NCBI GenBank assembly: GCA_000934455.1
Contig: KN886828.1
Location: 70,361 to 130,310 of the forward strand
Length of the DNA: 59,950 bases
Direction: 5' to 3'
DNA from: Apostichopus parvimensis
Taxonomy: Eukaryota > Echinodermata > Holothuroidea > Aspidochirotida > Stichopodidae
In this document: piece after piece, positions 48,351 through 58,554 of the stretch
Position numbering within the stretch: the stretch's first letter is position 1
Layout: the number at the start of each line of letters is the position of its first letter
The notes under the pieces: generated by a model
What the model was told of the DNA's origin: nothing
Seen by the model: only the letters and a program-made list of their open reading frames with translations
The model's database searches: none
Position numbers and translations under genes: made by a program

Positions 48351-48470
48351 AAAATGTGTCATATGCTATGGAAATCTGTGTGTTTTTTATATTCTTCTGA
48401 AAAGAAATTGAAAATGTGTCATAGCTGTGGAAATCTGTGTTTTTTTATTCTTCTGAAATGAAATTGAAAT
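48351..48470. repeat. Two-unit 60-bp tandem repeat
   Basis: AAAATGTGTCATA starts at 48351 and 48411. Both units include GGAAATCTGTGT and TTCTTCTGAAA. Confidence 0.9.
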
Positions 48471-50466
48471 GGATTTCATGCTCAAATGATAATGACTTTC
48501 CTTGAGATGGGATTACATCTTTTAAGTTTTAATATTTTTTTATTTCAAGTTCTCATCAATCCATGGGGACACTCTTAAAGATATTACTAACAGGACATAG
48601 ATGTAAAGCAGAGGTTAATTTCATTTCATCCGTGACTAAATATACAGTTTTTTCTATTTTTCACAGACTTTTGAAAGAGTCTGGGCAAAGATAAGAGCAT
48701 AGCTGTAGACCTTTTGCGTGTTGGGTGTTGTCGTATGTGCTCTGATTGTAAAGTACTTCAAGCTCTATACTGTGACAGCTTTATCCCTTCAATGTGTAAG
48801 ATTATGTTCCATAAACTATCATTTATGAAATTTATATCAGAATTAGAACAAACTTAAACATGAAATTAACTTGAACTGTTTTGGTATTGTGGTTAATTTT
48901 GACCCAGAATATTTTAGATGTGAAGTGGGATGCATTGTTGGCACATTTAGGGTCTAAATTAGACCTTATTACGACTACTTGCAAAGTTGTCCTAATACTG
49001 TAACTGTGCTTTATTTTTTGTGTGGGTTGAAAGTGAAGGGAATGCGGGGGGGGGGAGGTGGTTGTACACCCCAAACCCGTGGGTTACTAAGGATTAACAT
49101 TTAGGACTGCTCTTTGGGGCCATAACAATTTATCCTTAAAGGAGCATTCCAATGTTTTAAAGATGAATATCATAAAGCTGAATATCTTAAAATACGAAAT
49201 TAATTAATTAATCAATTAAAAAAAAACAGAAAAATTAATGGGACATTTAATACCAGCACTCATATTTTTCTTTTTGTCCATTTTCTTGGACTAGGAGATA
49301 TCTATAAAGATTAAAATCTGCCTCAAGTCATTCTTTAAGTTGTAGCTAATTTGACCTCTGACACTGTAGCTTAAAAATACCAAGTCTTGCGATAGGAGGT
49401 TCACTCCATTTTGTTGGCGATAAAACCTACGTTTAAAGTATGTATTAACTCTCGTGTAAAGCAGTGCAGTAATAACTGCACGGGGTGATCAATTGCTAAT
49501 TAAATTGCTAATTAAATTGCTAATTTAAAAATGATAACGTTTTCTGCCCTGATTTTCAAATATGCAAAGAAGGATCTACATCTGGATACAGATCTGGTTC
49601 TCATTTCCATACACTACTATACATATTAATGATGCATTCTTCTGTGTTCGTTGCATGTTAACGTGTTACTTTTCAGACCCAACCATCTGCCGGTCTTTTT
49701 TTTTCACTTTCGACGTCGTCGTCGGAAACTGTTCTGCAGTTAACATTTTCACAGCTGTTGAGACATTTTTTTCCTGAATTATTTTGGTCTGTCGCTTAAC
49801 GGGTGATTAGTTTCTTCCGGATGAAACTAATAAAATATACCGTGGCAAAGATTTTTGTACCGTCATGAGAAGTTGCAAAATCCATTCCAGATATATGTTT
49901 GCATCCTATCAGTAGGTATAATGTTATTCCCACAGACAGATGCGAAATAATTCTCTCCATACATCTGTGGCTTTTAGGGAATTAATTTATTTGTAAGAGA
50001 ATCCAGCTTAACCTGTTATGAACCTCCTTGCGGTAATTTTAAGCCTTGGGTATTTTATTGTTTGGGTTTGCTTGGAAAATTTCATGAGAGGAAACACGAG
50101 AAAAAGAGGGGGGCAAGGAGAGGAACCAAAAAGCAGGATAACAAAGGTTAACGTTTCTCGTCTTGATTCCTTGCGGGAGGCGGAAGGAATCTATGCGATG
50201 GTGATGGCATGTGTGTGTTACTGTGACACTTGCTTGTTAACACGATTAACTTTATATTTGGTATGTGGATCTGACTTATTGTCGGCAAAAGAGAAATTAC
50301 CAGAAGAAGAATGTACTTAACAAAAACAAATAGATAATTAAGATATCACAATTGAAATACAGGAGGGATTAAAAGAAAAGAAATCAATTCAAACGGACGA
50401 GTAGAGTTAAGGGTTTGTAAGTCCGTCAAAAACATTCAAATGAAAAAAAAAACGACATCCACCCCA

Positions 50467-50520
50467 TGTCGTAAACTGTCGTAACTGTCGTAACTGTCGT
50501 AAACATGTCGTAAACTGTAA
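50467..50520. repeat. TGTCGTAAC short tandem array
   Basis: About five units of TGTCGTAA(A)C, with one ATGTCGTAAAC variant. Confidence 0.85.
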
Positions 50521-50960
50521 GACAAACATAACAATATTGCGCGGCTCCAAGTTACATCCAAAATATGTATGCTTTGCATCAACACAAGGTATTACATACA
50601 GAGAGCACCCTTTAGTGAGAATCCAGATTCCAGAGTATCTATATATTATTCAAACGTATACGGCGTTCCATTTTGGCGGCTTTAACAACCTGCTATGAAA
50701 CGAAGCCGAGTTCTCTCACTAAAAGTTCCTGGATTCCATTTGACCACTTCCTCCTCATCATAACTCAAAAAGTATGTTTCTTGGACTATATACTTAGTAT
50801 GTATATCCAGCATGGTGAGTGCATGAACCCTATTGAAATTAGCAGAGGTCAAAGGTCACATGAGGTCAACAGGTGTCAATGTCTGAAACCTTTTAAACAT
50901 GGTTACTCTAAAATTAAAGTTAAAATTAAACTGTGTATTCTCCAAAGCTATGATTATTTA

Positions 50961-51066
50961 CTTCGCTCCTTGCTTACCTGTCTCCCCACAACCTTAGCAC
51001 CCTCGTTCTACCATTTCTAGAGTGAACTGGTAACCTTTAATACTGCGTGCCCTCTATGACCGGTGA
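50961..51066 (+). repeat. RepA copy (well preserved)
   Basis: CTTCGCTCCTTGCTTACCTG, TCTCCCCACAACCTTAGCAC, CCTCGTTCTACCATTTCTAG, GTGAACTGGTAACCTTTAAT, then TGCCCTCTATGACCGGTG. With the copy at 8062 this is the clearest consensus member. Confidence 0.85.
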
Positions 51067-51700
51067 ACATAGTTTGGTCAAGTTCAGTTTGGTTTTGTGA
51101 AGGGGCTCTATAGGTCTTCAACAAAACATGCAATCATCAAGGAAAGGAAATCTGTTGCAGAGAGTTGATATCCTTGCTTCAAATATGCAAATGTAAAATC
51201 CTTACCAGTGAATGATATGGCTGATGCCCCACAAGGGAGCTAGTGCTACAATTAATAGTTCTGGAAACCTTTTCTGGTTCTCACTTAGTTCTTGGACAAA
51301 TTTAACTCACTTGCTCTACATTATAATCAGATAGTTATTTGGGATTTTGAGCAAACTTATAGCAATGAAGCAAAAAGTCAACTAGCTTCCTGGTTTACAA
51401 TTCTGAGGTCTTCTGATACATGATGGGGTAAGCCAATTAATTACATTACCCATCATGCATCTCTCCCAAAATAGATACAACTCCGGATATAAATGTGTTA
51501 ATGCGATAATGGCAAGCTCATGGCACAATTAAACAGGTGCGACAGGGAGGAAGATTTGCGTTTGATTGGGACCTCGGGCAGGTGAATTCTCTAATCTGGC
51601 TCTTGATTTGGTGAGAGAAATCTGGAGATTCACTGTCACGAAAAAACCCACAAGGGATATGAGGGAACATGCTGTCGCTTCCGTATCCCCTCTGCTATGA

Positions 51701-51778
51701 TCTGTAACCGTGGAGATTGGGTTCAGTCATTCAGAGTGTTCTGTAACCGTGGAGATTGTATTCAGTCATTCCTAGTGT
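51701..51778. repeat. Two-unit 39-bp tandem repeat
   Basis: TCTGTAACCGTGGAGATTG at 51701 and 51740, each followed by TTCAGTCATTC and AGTGT. Confidence 0.9.
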
Positions 51779-52266
51779 ATGTAGAGATTTGGCAGTGTTG
51801 GAAGATAATTCCAATTTTGTGAAAAAGAAATAGAAAAAAAAAAGAAAGAAAGTTCATGTTGATGGTATATCGAGCTAGAGAGAGAATCCAGACAAGCAAC
51901 TTCCCAAAATATTTATTAAGATAAAAGTGGATGATGTGTTTTATGGATATCCAAGGTTAACGTTCTTTGTGCGTAGGTGTTTGTACTGAGAGTGGGAGAG
52001 CACTGTTAACTAACTCATAAAGTTACTACAAGAAAATAAATAAATAAACATTTTGTGGGAGGGCCTTACGTGTCGATTCTGCTAGGAACACCAAAAAACA
52101 AAAGAAAACAGATTAAATATAGATAGATGGGGGGTGGACATGTTAATTGGAATGTTGAACGATAAATAGAGTGGAATTTGACAGGTTTAATTAACATTAA
52201 CCGGAGTGGGATGAATTTTCAGCAGGTGATGCAACTGTTGTGCGAGAAAAAAAGAGCAATGTTTAA

Positions 52267-52405
52267 TTTGCTTCCTGACCTACCTGTCTTCTCACAGCTG
52301 CAGCACTTTTGCTGTTGCTGTGTATAGAGTGAAAGGGTAACCTTTTAACAATGTGCACTCTCTATGACCTTTCACTTCCAGTCAATGACTCTCCTCATTT
52401 CTACC
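52267..52405 (+). repeat. RepA copy, 270 bp upstream of an EXT1 exon
   Basis: TTTGCTTCCTGACCTACCTG, TCTTCTCACAGCTGCAGCAC, GTATAGAGTGAAAGGGTAAC, ACAATGTGCACTCTCTATGA, then CTTTCACTTCCAGTCAATGA. Full length and moderately diverged. Confidence 0.8.
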
Positions 52406-52671
52406 AGCTAACTAAAGTGTCTACATGTAATATTTTTTATTCGTGGAGTTTGTCATCGTTTCGAATCTACACTTTTGGTAGCCATATTGAGAAAGAAGAA
52501 GATTATTCCAGATTGCCAGAGTACTGAAAAGGCTATTGAAGTTACGTTAAGCCCACTGAATACCTTAGCAGTTTCACCGACCCTACTTCTTCACTTTGTT
52601 CGTTTCTTCCATGTGTCATCAATTATTTGCCATCTCATTATCTTTGGTCTCTCTTTACTTTTGCCTTCCAG

Positions 52672-52791
52672 GTCCCATCCATAGTCCGTTCTGTTGGGCC
52701 TGAGCAAGTCCTAACCATGAGACAACAGACTCAGATCTACTGGGACAGATATTTTTCATCAGTTGAGAAAATTATTTTAACAACTTTAGAG
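52672..52791 (+). CDS. EXT1: EXT1 exon (matches human exon 4), linker after the GT47 domain
   Basis: This 120-bp phase-0 exon encodes 40 residues beginning VPSIVRSVGPEQVL and ending SSVEKIILTTLE. It is the helical segment that follows the GT47 domain, with the EXT1-type MRQQTQ and YFSSVEKI signatures. The acceptor is a strong pyrimidine tract ending TTCCAG at 52671 and the donor is GAG|GTAATG at 52792. The exon follows directly in frame from the previous EXT1 exon, which ends on a complete codon after an 8,514-bp intron. Its length matches human exon 4 (c.1165-1284, from memory), and there is no insertion or deletion. No catalytic residue is assigned to this stretch. The open frame begins upstream in intron sequence, so the splice junctions were placed by homology and consensus rather than by the frame. 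Confidence 0.96.
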
Positions 52792-52969
52792 GTAATGTAT
52801 ATTAATCCTCCTCTCTCCTTCTCTGTAATATGACATAAAGTAGGAGTGTCTGAAGTGATAACCATTATATGACCTGGCATTCTTGATGTCAGGGTTTAAT
52901 AGGGGATTCCTTGATTGAGTTTATAGTGCCTGCATGTTTGCATTCAAGAGTGACCGAAGATTGTGGTAG

Positions 52970-54010
52970 ATTGCCTGATGTAGAATTAGATTAACTGATA
53001 TTGAGTTACATTGCCCGATGTTGGTTAGATTGTGGGATGTTGAGTTAGGTTTCCTGATGTTGTGTTATATTGCCCGATGTTGAGTGCCAGATTGTTGAGT
53101 TAGATTAACTGATTTTGAGTACTGTAGATTGCCCAATATTGAGTTACATTGCCCGATGTTGAGTTAGATTGTGCCATGTTGAGTTAGATTTCCTGATGTT
53201 GAGTTTGATCCCCTGATGTTGAGTTATACTGCCCGATGTTGAATTGGATTGTCTGATGTTGAGTGAGATTGTGTGATGTTGTTGAGTAAGATTGCCCGAT
53301 GGTGAGTTAGATTTCCTTATGTTGAGTTATATTGACCAATGTTGAGTTAGATTGCACGATGTTGAGTTAGATTTCCTGATGTTGAGTTATATTGCCCGAT
53401 GTTGATTAGGATTACCAGATGTTGAGTGAGATTGCCTAATGTTGTGTTAGATTGCCCGATGTTGGTTAGATTGTGGGATGTTGAGTTAGGTTTCCTGATG
53501 TTGTGTTATATTGCCCGATGTTGAGTGCCAGATTGTTGAGTTAGAATAACTGATTTTGAGTACTGTAGATTGCCGGATATTGAGTTACATTGCGGATGTT
53601 GAGTTAGATTGTGCCATGTTGAGTTAGATTTCCTGATGTTGAGTTTGATCCCCTGATGTTGAGTTATACTGCCCGATGTTGAATTGGATTGTCTGATGTT
53701 GAGTGAGATTGTGTGATGTTGTTGAGTAAGATTGCCCGATGGTGAGTTAGATTTCCTTATGTTGAGTTATATTGACCAATGTTGAGTTAGATTGCACGAT
53801 GTTGAGTTAGATTTCCTGATGTTGAGTTATATTGCCCGATGTTGATTAGGATTACCAGATGTTGAGTGAGATTGCCTAATGTTGTGTTAGATTACCAGAT
53901 GATGAGTTAAATGTCTGATGTTGTGTTGGATTAACTGATTTTGACTTTGATTCAGATTTCCTAATGTCGAGTAACATTACGTGACGTGGAGTTAGATTGC
54001 TTGATGTTGA
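52970..54010. repeat. GATGTTGAGTTAGATTGCC satellite with 441-bp higher-order repeat
   Basis: About 1 kb built of 17-23-bp variants of TTGCCCGATGTTGAGTTAGA (also TTTCCTGATGTTGAG, TTAACTGATTTTGAG). Superimposed on this, 53021-53461 is repeated almost exactly at 53462-53900 with an offset of 441, falling to 440 after a one-base deletion near 53594. So short units diversified first and a ~22-unit block was then duplicated. It lies 180 bp downstream of an EXT1 donor. No protein is encoded. Confidence 0.95.
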
Positions 54011-56196
54011 GTGGGAAAGTCTAAGATAACGTGATGATGGTTAACCTTTTTTCCCTTCAAAGTTGTGCAGTATTCTTAAGGTAGAATAAATTTGACGCCT
54101 CTGGTGATAAATATAACATCACAACAGGAACTTCCTCAGCTGTCAGATTTGGATGATAAATAAAACTGTTTATTCCTAGTGCCTGCTTGTTAACAGTAGC
54201 ATTACTTATAATATCATTTCCTCAAGCAATCCATATTAGAATACTAGATCCTCCTCAATCACAAGTATTCTCAGAAATGTGTTCGCATTTTGTGTTTTTC
54301 CAAATTCTAACAGGACGAAAACTTAGACAACATATATCAATCATATTTGAGGCATTTTAAGGTTGTTTTCTGATCTGGTAAGGCATAAATGAATGATCCC
54401 TAGAGAATTTCTCAGACAGAAGACAAAAAAGAAAGAAAGTTAAAACAAACAAAGGGACAACACAAGGTGTAGTTGCAGAGATATAAACTGGAGGACATTG
54501 ATTGAAACCACTCCAGGAAACATGTACATTAATATGGAGCTTTGTCTTGCTCCGCCAGCGCAGATTGAACTTTACAAAGACAAGGAGTTTGTGACTGTTA
54601 TGTTTATAAGTTAAAGGGCTGCAGTAACAGGGTAACTCACACAGATGTATGAAGTTTCTTGAAGAATTCTCTCTATCCTTCCCATATGCAGTGAATTATT
54701 TTATGCAACGTTTGGGAAGGCATGGTCAGACCACTGAGATGTCACCATTTCCATCTCACCCCCCCCCCCCTCCGTCCAAGCCTGTCTTTTCCATTCCTTG
54801 CTCCATCTCCTATTCCGTCCCAGAGCTGTGTAATCATAACTTTTTTCAATATAGTAAGACCTCTGATATGAAACCTCTTCTAGCCCCTATGCCCATCCCA
54901 TCCCACCCTATCCTATCCTCTTACCCCTTCAGTTTCCTGTCTCCCTTTAGATAACATTTTAATAATTTAACTAGCCTTTTGACAATGCCTTTCATCGTAA
55001 CTTCCCCCATTTCCCTTCCCCTCCCCTATGTTTACTATCCTCTGGCTGTCCTTCCTGGTTCTCTCTTGATCTCTTTGGATATCCTTTAATCCTGATACAA
55101 TAATAAAGTGTGGGACACAAAATTGTCTAGATTGGATTGAATCAACCAGATTCAGTAACTCAAGAATAATGAGAAGGCAGATGGAAGTAACCCAGCTACT
55201 AAAACTCCTAGTATATTCAAGCCCTTTTCCCCCTAGATAACCCCAATGTAACCTTCATCTGCTACGTAACAGTGACAGTCGTGGTGGAGGAGGGGGGAGG
55301 GGGGTCCGTGGGAAGGGGTATCTCTTTTGCCTTTAAGAATTGTTGTTATCATTGCAGGTGCTCAGTTGAGAAGTAGTGTCGTGTTTTGTTCTTATTTTGT
55401 TTCCATGAATATGGGCAACTTCTTTCCTTCTGAATTGTGTTTTGCCGATGTCCCAAAAATATTTCCTACAATTGTTGAATTCCAGGGTGCTAGACTGCTA
55501 TTCAGATATTCTTAAGTTAAGGACATCCAATCATGTATATAAATATGACATTCCTTGGTTGAAATTGTGTGCATTTTCAACCCATTGTTGAAGTGCTGCT
55601 TTAAGTGGTCAGATAAACACATGGCACTCGCCTGCCATTTGGTTGTTAAAAAGATAGATTATGGTAATGATGGATGGGTTTCCACTTTAACCTAATAGAA
55701 AATGCATTGTACATGTGTGTGTTTTTTTTTCCAAATAAGAATGTACCTTGCTTGCTATGGGTTGTGATACTAATATGTAGTACATTGTTTTTTTTAAATT
55801 TTAATTCACGAAATATAGATATTACCTTATTTAAAATATGAATACATAAGAATGCTTGCTTTCTTTATTCCATTAATCTGTGTTTGAAGTTTTCTGAGTT
55901 TGTCATATATATTGTGGGAAGGATCTCTGAATGTGTTTAACTTCAGGTTGGTTGCTAAGACACTGACATTGCACATAGCATTCAATGTAAACCATTGTAT
56001 GGAATGTTTCATCAGCACATTCAGCCCTGTGTCACGGGTAATTAACAATGACAAATCGCCTAACCTCACTCAATCTGATGGCTTCAAACTTTGTGTGGTA
56101 GAAAATATTCAGAATTAGTTATTAACGGTTTATTAATCCATAAAAAGGCATCTTGTAAATATGAAGATCACAACTGTTATACTCCTGCAACTGGCC

Positions 56197-56283
56197 AACA
56201 GCTGGTCTGCAACAGCTGGTCTGCAACAGCTGGTCTGCAACAACAGCTGGTCTGCAACAGCTGGTCTGCAACAGCTGGTCTGC
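56197..56283. repeat. 14-bp minisatellite with CAGCTG E-boxes
   Basis: Six units of AACAGCTGGTCTGC with a 3-bp AAC insertion after the third. Each unit contains the palindrome CAGCTG, so six identical E-box cores sit 14 bp (17 bp once) apart. The array ends 57 bp before the acceptor-adjacent exon base 56341, so it probably flanks the branch-point region. Confidence 0.97.
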
Positions 56284-56340
56284 AAGCATTACTCTGTTAA
56301 TCATGTCTGACTTTCCTATTTTCATTTTTACCTTTTTCAG

Positions 56341-56592
56341 ATTATTAAAGAGAGAGTAGAGCTACACAATGCTAAAGAAATGTTTGCTTGGAACCATCCG
56401 CCCGGAGGCTTGCTCATCCATCCATCATTTAGCTATCACCGAGCTGCCTTCCCATTCTTTGCCCTCCATGAGGGCGCCCCACCATCAGAGAAGTTTACGG
56501 CGGTGATCCTGGCCAGGACGCCGATCATATCCATCTCTGCACCAATCATGAGACTGATGTCAAATGTCGCTGATTCCAACTATGCAGCCAAG
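56341..56592 (+). CDS. EXT1: EXT1 exon (matches fused human exons 5+6), interdomain linker and start of the GT64 domain
   Basis: This 252-bp phase-0 exon encodes 84 residues from IIKERVELHNAKE to DSNYAAK. The first half, including WNHPPGGLL, is the linker between the two catalytic domains. The second half, beginning KFTAVILARTP, opens the GT64 domain responsible for GlcNAc transfer. The acceptor CTTTTTCAG ends at 56340 after a long T-rich tract. The donor is AAG|GTAGTA at 56593. The size equals human exon 5 (133) plus exon 6 (119), so a second vertebrate intron is missing here. The linker (around HPSFSYHRAAFPFFALHEG) differs most from human as I recall it, while the GT64 start is conserved. 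A 14-bp tandem array with CAGCTG sites ends 57 bp upstream of this exon. The preceding intron is 3,549 bp. Confidence 0.95.
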
Positions 56593-56749
56593 GTAGTACC
56601 ATACTCATCTTGCTAGGAATTACAAATATTGATTACTATTTGGGAAATATGGATTATAAGCAGACAGAAATATTGTCAGACATTCAGACAGATAAAGTAT
56701 CCATGTCATCTTTGATATTGACAAATATTTTATACTTTTTTTGAAAAGC

Positions 56750-56776
56750 GGGGGGGGGGGGGGGGGGGGGGGGGGG
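56750..56776. repeat. 27-base poly-G run
   Basis: An uninterrupted G run, the longest homopolymer in the window, on the EXT1 sense strand within an intron. The exact length may reflect sequencing limits. Confidence 0.9.
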
Positions 56777-57641
56777 AAAGAAAAAATTACAGACATTCAG
56801 ACTCACAGACAGACAAATCATGGATCTTGTTAGATTGAAAAATTATTTGATCCTTTGGGGGAATGGTGGACCGATGACAGTCATTCTGACTTTTCAAAAA
56901 TACTGCTGATAAAGTTAGAAAACCAAATTATAAATCAAAAAAATCAATCTTGTTATCCTTGAAATGAGACAGCAAACAGAATTAGGGGAGCAGGAAGACT
57001 TGAGAAAATTCAAGACGGTTTTAGATCCATCTTTAAAAGATATGAAAATTAAATTTTTGCCCCGTGTGTAATTCCCAAGTGGATAAATCATCATTATGTA
57101 TCGCTGAAGCAGCAATATTGAAGACTATAATTCCTTTACAGTTTGTTTGAAGGGAAATTTGTTTGACTTAAATCAGGCCTCAATGAAAAGTCAACTGTGT
57201 TTGAACTGTGGTGAATGGCCTTAAGATTTACGAGAGATGTTTCTTGCAAAAGAGAATTTAAAATGGAACATAAAGTCTGTTTTCTTGAATTCTGCGTCAG
57301 TCTTCAAGGAGGTTATGCGATAGACGTGAATGCCGCTATGAATATGCATGAGATGTCAACTGTAAAACTGATATTTCAACAACAAAAATTGTTTTGATAA
57401 GTTGTTTGCTTTTCATCGTTTGAGAAGTTGATAGAAATGGTGACTGAGTGATCATTGAAGCGAGACAGTAAAGTTACTTGAAACCTCTGAAAATGCTTGA
57501 AAACTACCATTTGATCATGCCACTGAAGATTTGACTGATTTAATTGACTAGTTGTACCATCTTCATAACCTGCTTCTTAAAATGTAGCTATTGGAAGGTT
57601 GTTTCTTGTTTTACTGGAAGGGGGAGAGGGGGGGTTGGGGG

Positions 57642-58002
57642 TAGTGGCGGAGCTAGGGGTATTGGTCAAGGGGGGCGAGAATGGTCTGTAGGGGCGCTTC
57701 CGACACTATCTAAGCGGAGCGCCACCACGAGTTGGCGCGGAGCGTACCGAAATTTTTGAGTAAAGATACTCCCTAGATCGCCGGAAATGACCCTTTCCGG
57801 GCCTTGCTAATTTGCAGATAAATGAAGAATAAATAGGTGTCATCGCCCAAAAAATGTGACTATTTTAGATGAGAGCGCAATAAAAAAGTCAATAATTGCG
57901 AATAAGTAAAAAGTGGTAAAAAGCTGAAAAGGGCGCCAGCAGTCCATTTGAGTCCGTCAGGGGGGGCATTCGCCCCCCTGACTGTATGGACGCTCCGCAC
58001 TG
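57642..58002. mobile_element. CpG-rich non-autonomous hAT-like element
   Basis: The left end (T)AGTGGCGGAGC and the reverse complement of the right end, CAGTGCGGAGCG, form short terminal inverted repeats of the CAGTG type known from hAT transposons. The flanks TTGGGGGT (57635-57642) and TTGGGGGG (58003-58010) could be an 8-bp target duplication with one change, though the G-rich context weakens this. The interior is much richer in CpG than its surroundings, has no transposase frame, and holds a perfect 10-bp hairpin at 57956-57982 (GTCAGGGGGG opposed to CCCCCCTGAC). Confidence 0.65.
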
Positions 58003-58458
58003 TTGGGGGGGGGTGATGGGGGAGTTACAAGTCTTGTTTCTTCTAAAAAGACCAAAGAAAGAAACAATTTGATATGTTTCTTTCTTCAAGTAATGTGCTG
58101 TCTGCCTATAAAGAGTTGTTGGTTGTAAAAACCTGGAAGTCATTTTCCCTTTAGAACCTCTCATCGAAATTTATGTCTAGGCCTACCCTTTGAACTTTAT
58201 AAGTATTAATAAATGAACAAAAACATTTTCCAAATAAGTATATAAAAAAGGTGGCTGGCCTTTGACCTCATAAAGTTGTTAGGGTGATAGTTCTCTTAAA
58301 ACCCTGGAAAGAAGGGTGCTAAGAGGGGGGCCCCCCCCGGGGTGAAACCACCTGGGAATCGATCTGTTGAGGAATGTATGCAAGAAATGTTTTTTGTGTT
58401 CTAGAAATATCTCAAGATGTTATGATTTTGTTTTAATGGTTTTTCTTTATGTCTGTAG

Positions 58459-58554
58459 GTTGTCATTATATGGCAAGTTGGCAAACCCCTGCCCTTGAAG
58501 GAGAGGTGGCCAGATCTCAAAGTACCCCTGGCTGTTATCGAATCTGATCCTAAG
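58459..58554 (+). CDS. EXT1: EXT1 exon (matches human exon 7), GT64 domain strand region
   Basis: This 96-bp phase-0 exon encodes 32 residues beginning VVIIWQVGKPLPLKERWP and ending PLAVIESDPK. It is the conserved early GT64 segment with a beta-strand, the K-P-L-P turn and the R-W-P motif. The acceptor ends TGTCTGTAG at 58458 and the donor is AAG|GTAGGC at 58555. The length equals human exon 7 (c.1537-1632, from memory). The preceding intron is 1,866 bp and contains a CpG-rich hAT-like element. The next expected exon, carrying the LDEDT-type DxD motif that binds the UDP-sugar metal ion, was looked for in the remaining 1.4 kb and not found, so it should lie outside the window. Confidence 0.95.

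Larger units (their letters stand above)
44158..52671 (+). other. EXT1: EXT1 intron between exons at 43956 and 52672
   Basis: An 8,514-bp GT-AG intron (GTAAGA...TTCCAG). It contains four RepA copies, a minus-strand RepB element, three short tandem arrays (46632-46983, 47116-47462, 48351-48470) and simple repeats. I see no other exon: flanking EXT1 exons both break at codon boundaries and join in frame without one. The stretch 51430-51650, rich in ATTA/TAAT-type sequence and E-box-like CAGGTG, looks less repetitive than its surroundings. Confidence 0.9.
52792..56340 (+). other. EXT1: EXT1 intron between exons at 52672 and 56341
   Basis: A 3,549-bp GT-AG intron (GTAATG...TTTCAG). About 1 kb of it is the GATGTTGAGTTAG-type satellite at 52970-54010, and its last 150 bp hold the 14-bp CAGCTG array. 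The 54650-55060 part is pyrimidine-rich (CCATCC, CCTATC runs), and its 101-codon proline-rich open frame looks like low-complexity noise. Confidence 0.92.
56593..58458 (+). other. EXT1: EXT1 intron between exons at 56341 and 58459
   Basis: A 1,866-bp GT-AG intron (GTAGTA...TGTAG). It carries a 27-base G run at 56750-56776 and a CpG-rich hAT-like element at 57642-58002. A G6/C8 block occurs at about 58325-58340. The remainder is unremarkable AT-rich sequence. Confidence 0.92.

Noticed and set aside
52970..54010. CRISPR-like array
   Set aside because: Units are 17-23 bp, variable and continuous, with no constant-length spacers. The context is an animal intron.
54649..54954. 101-codon proline/serine-rich open frame
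   Set aside because: Lies in a pyrimidine-rich intron stretch and is composition-driven.
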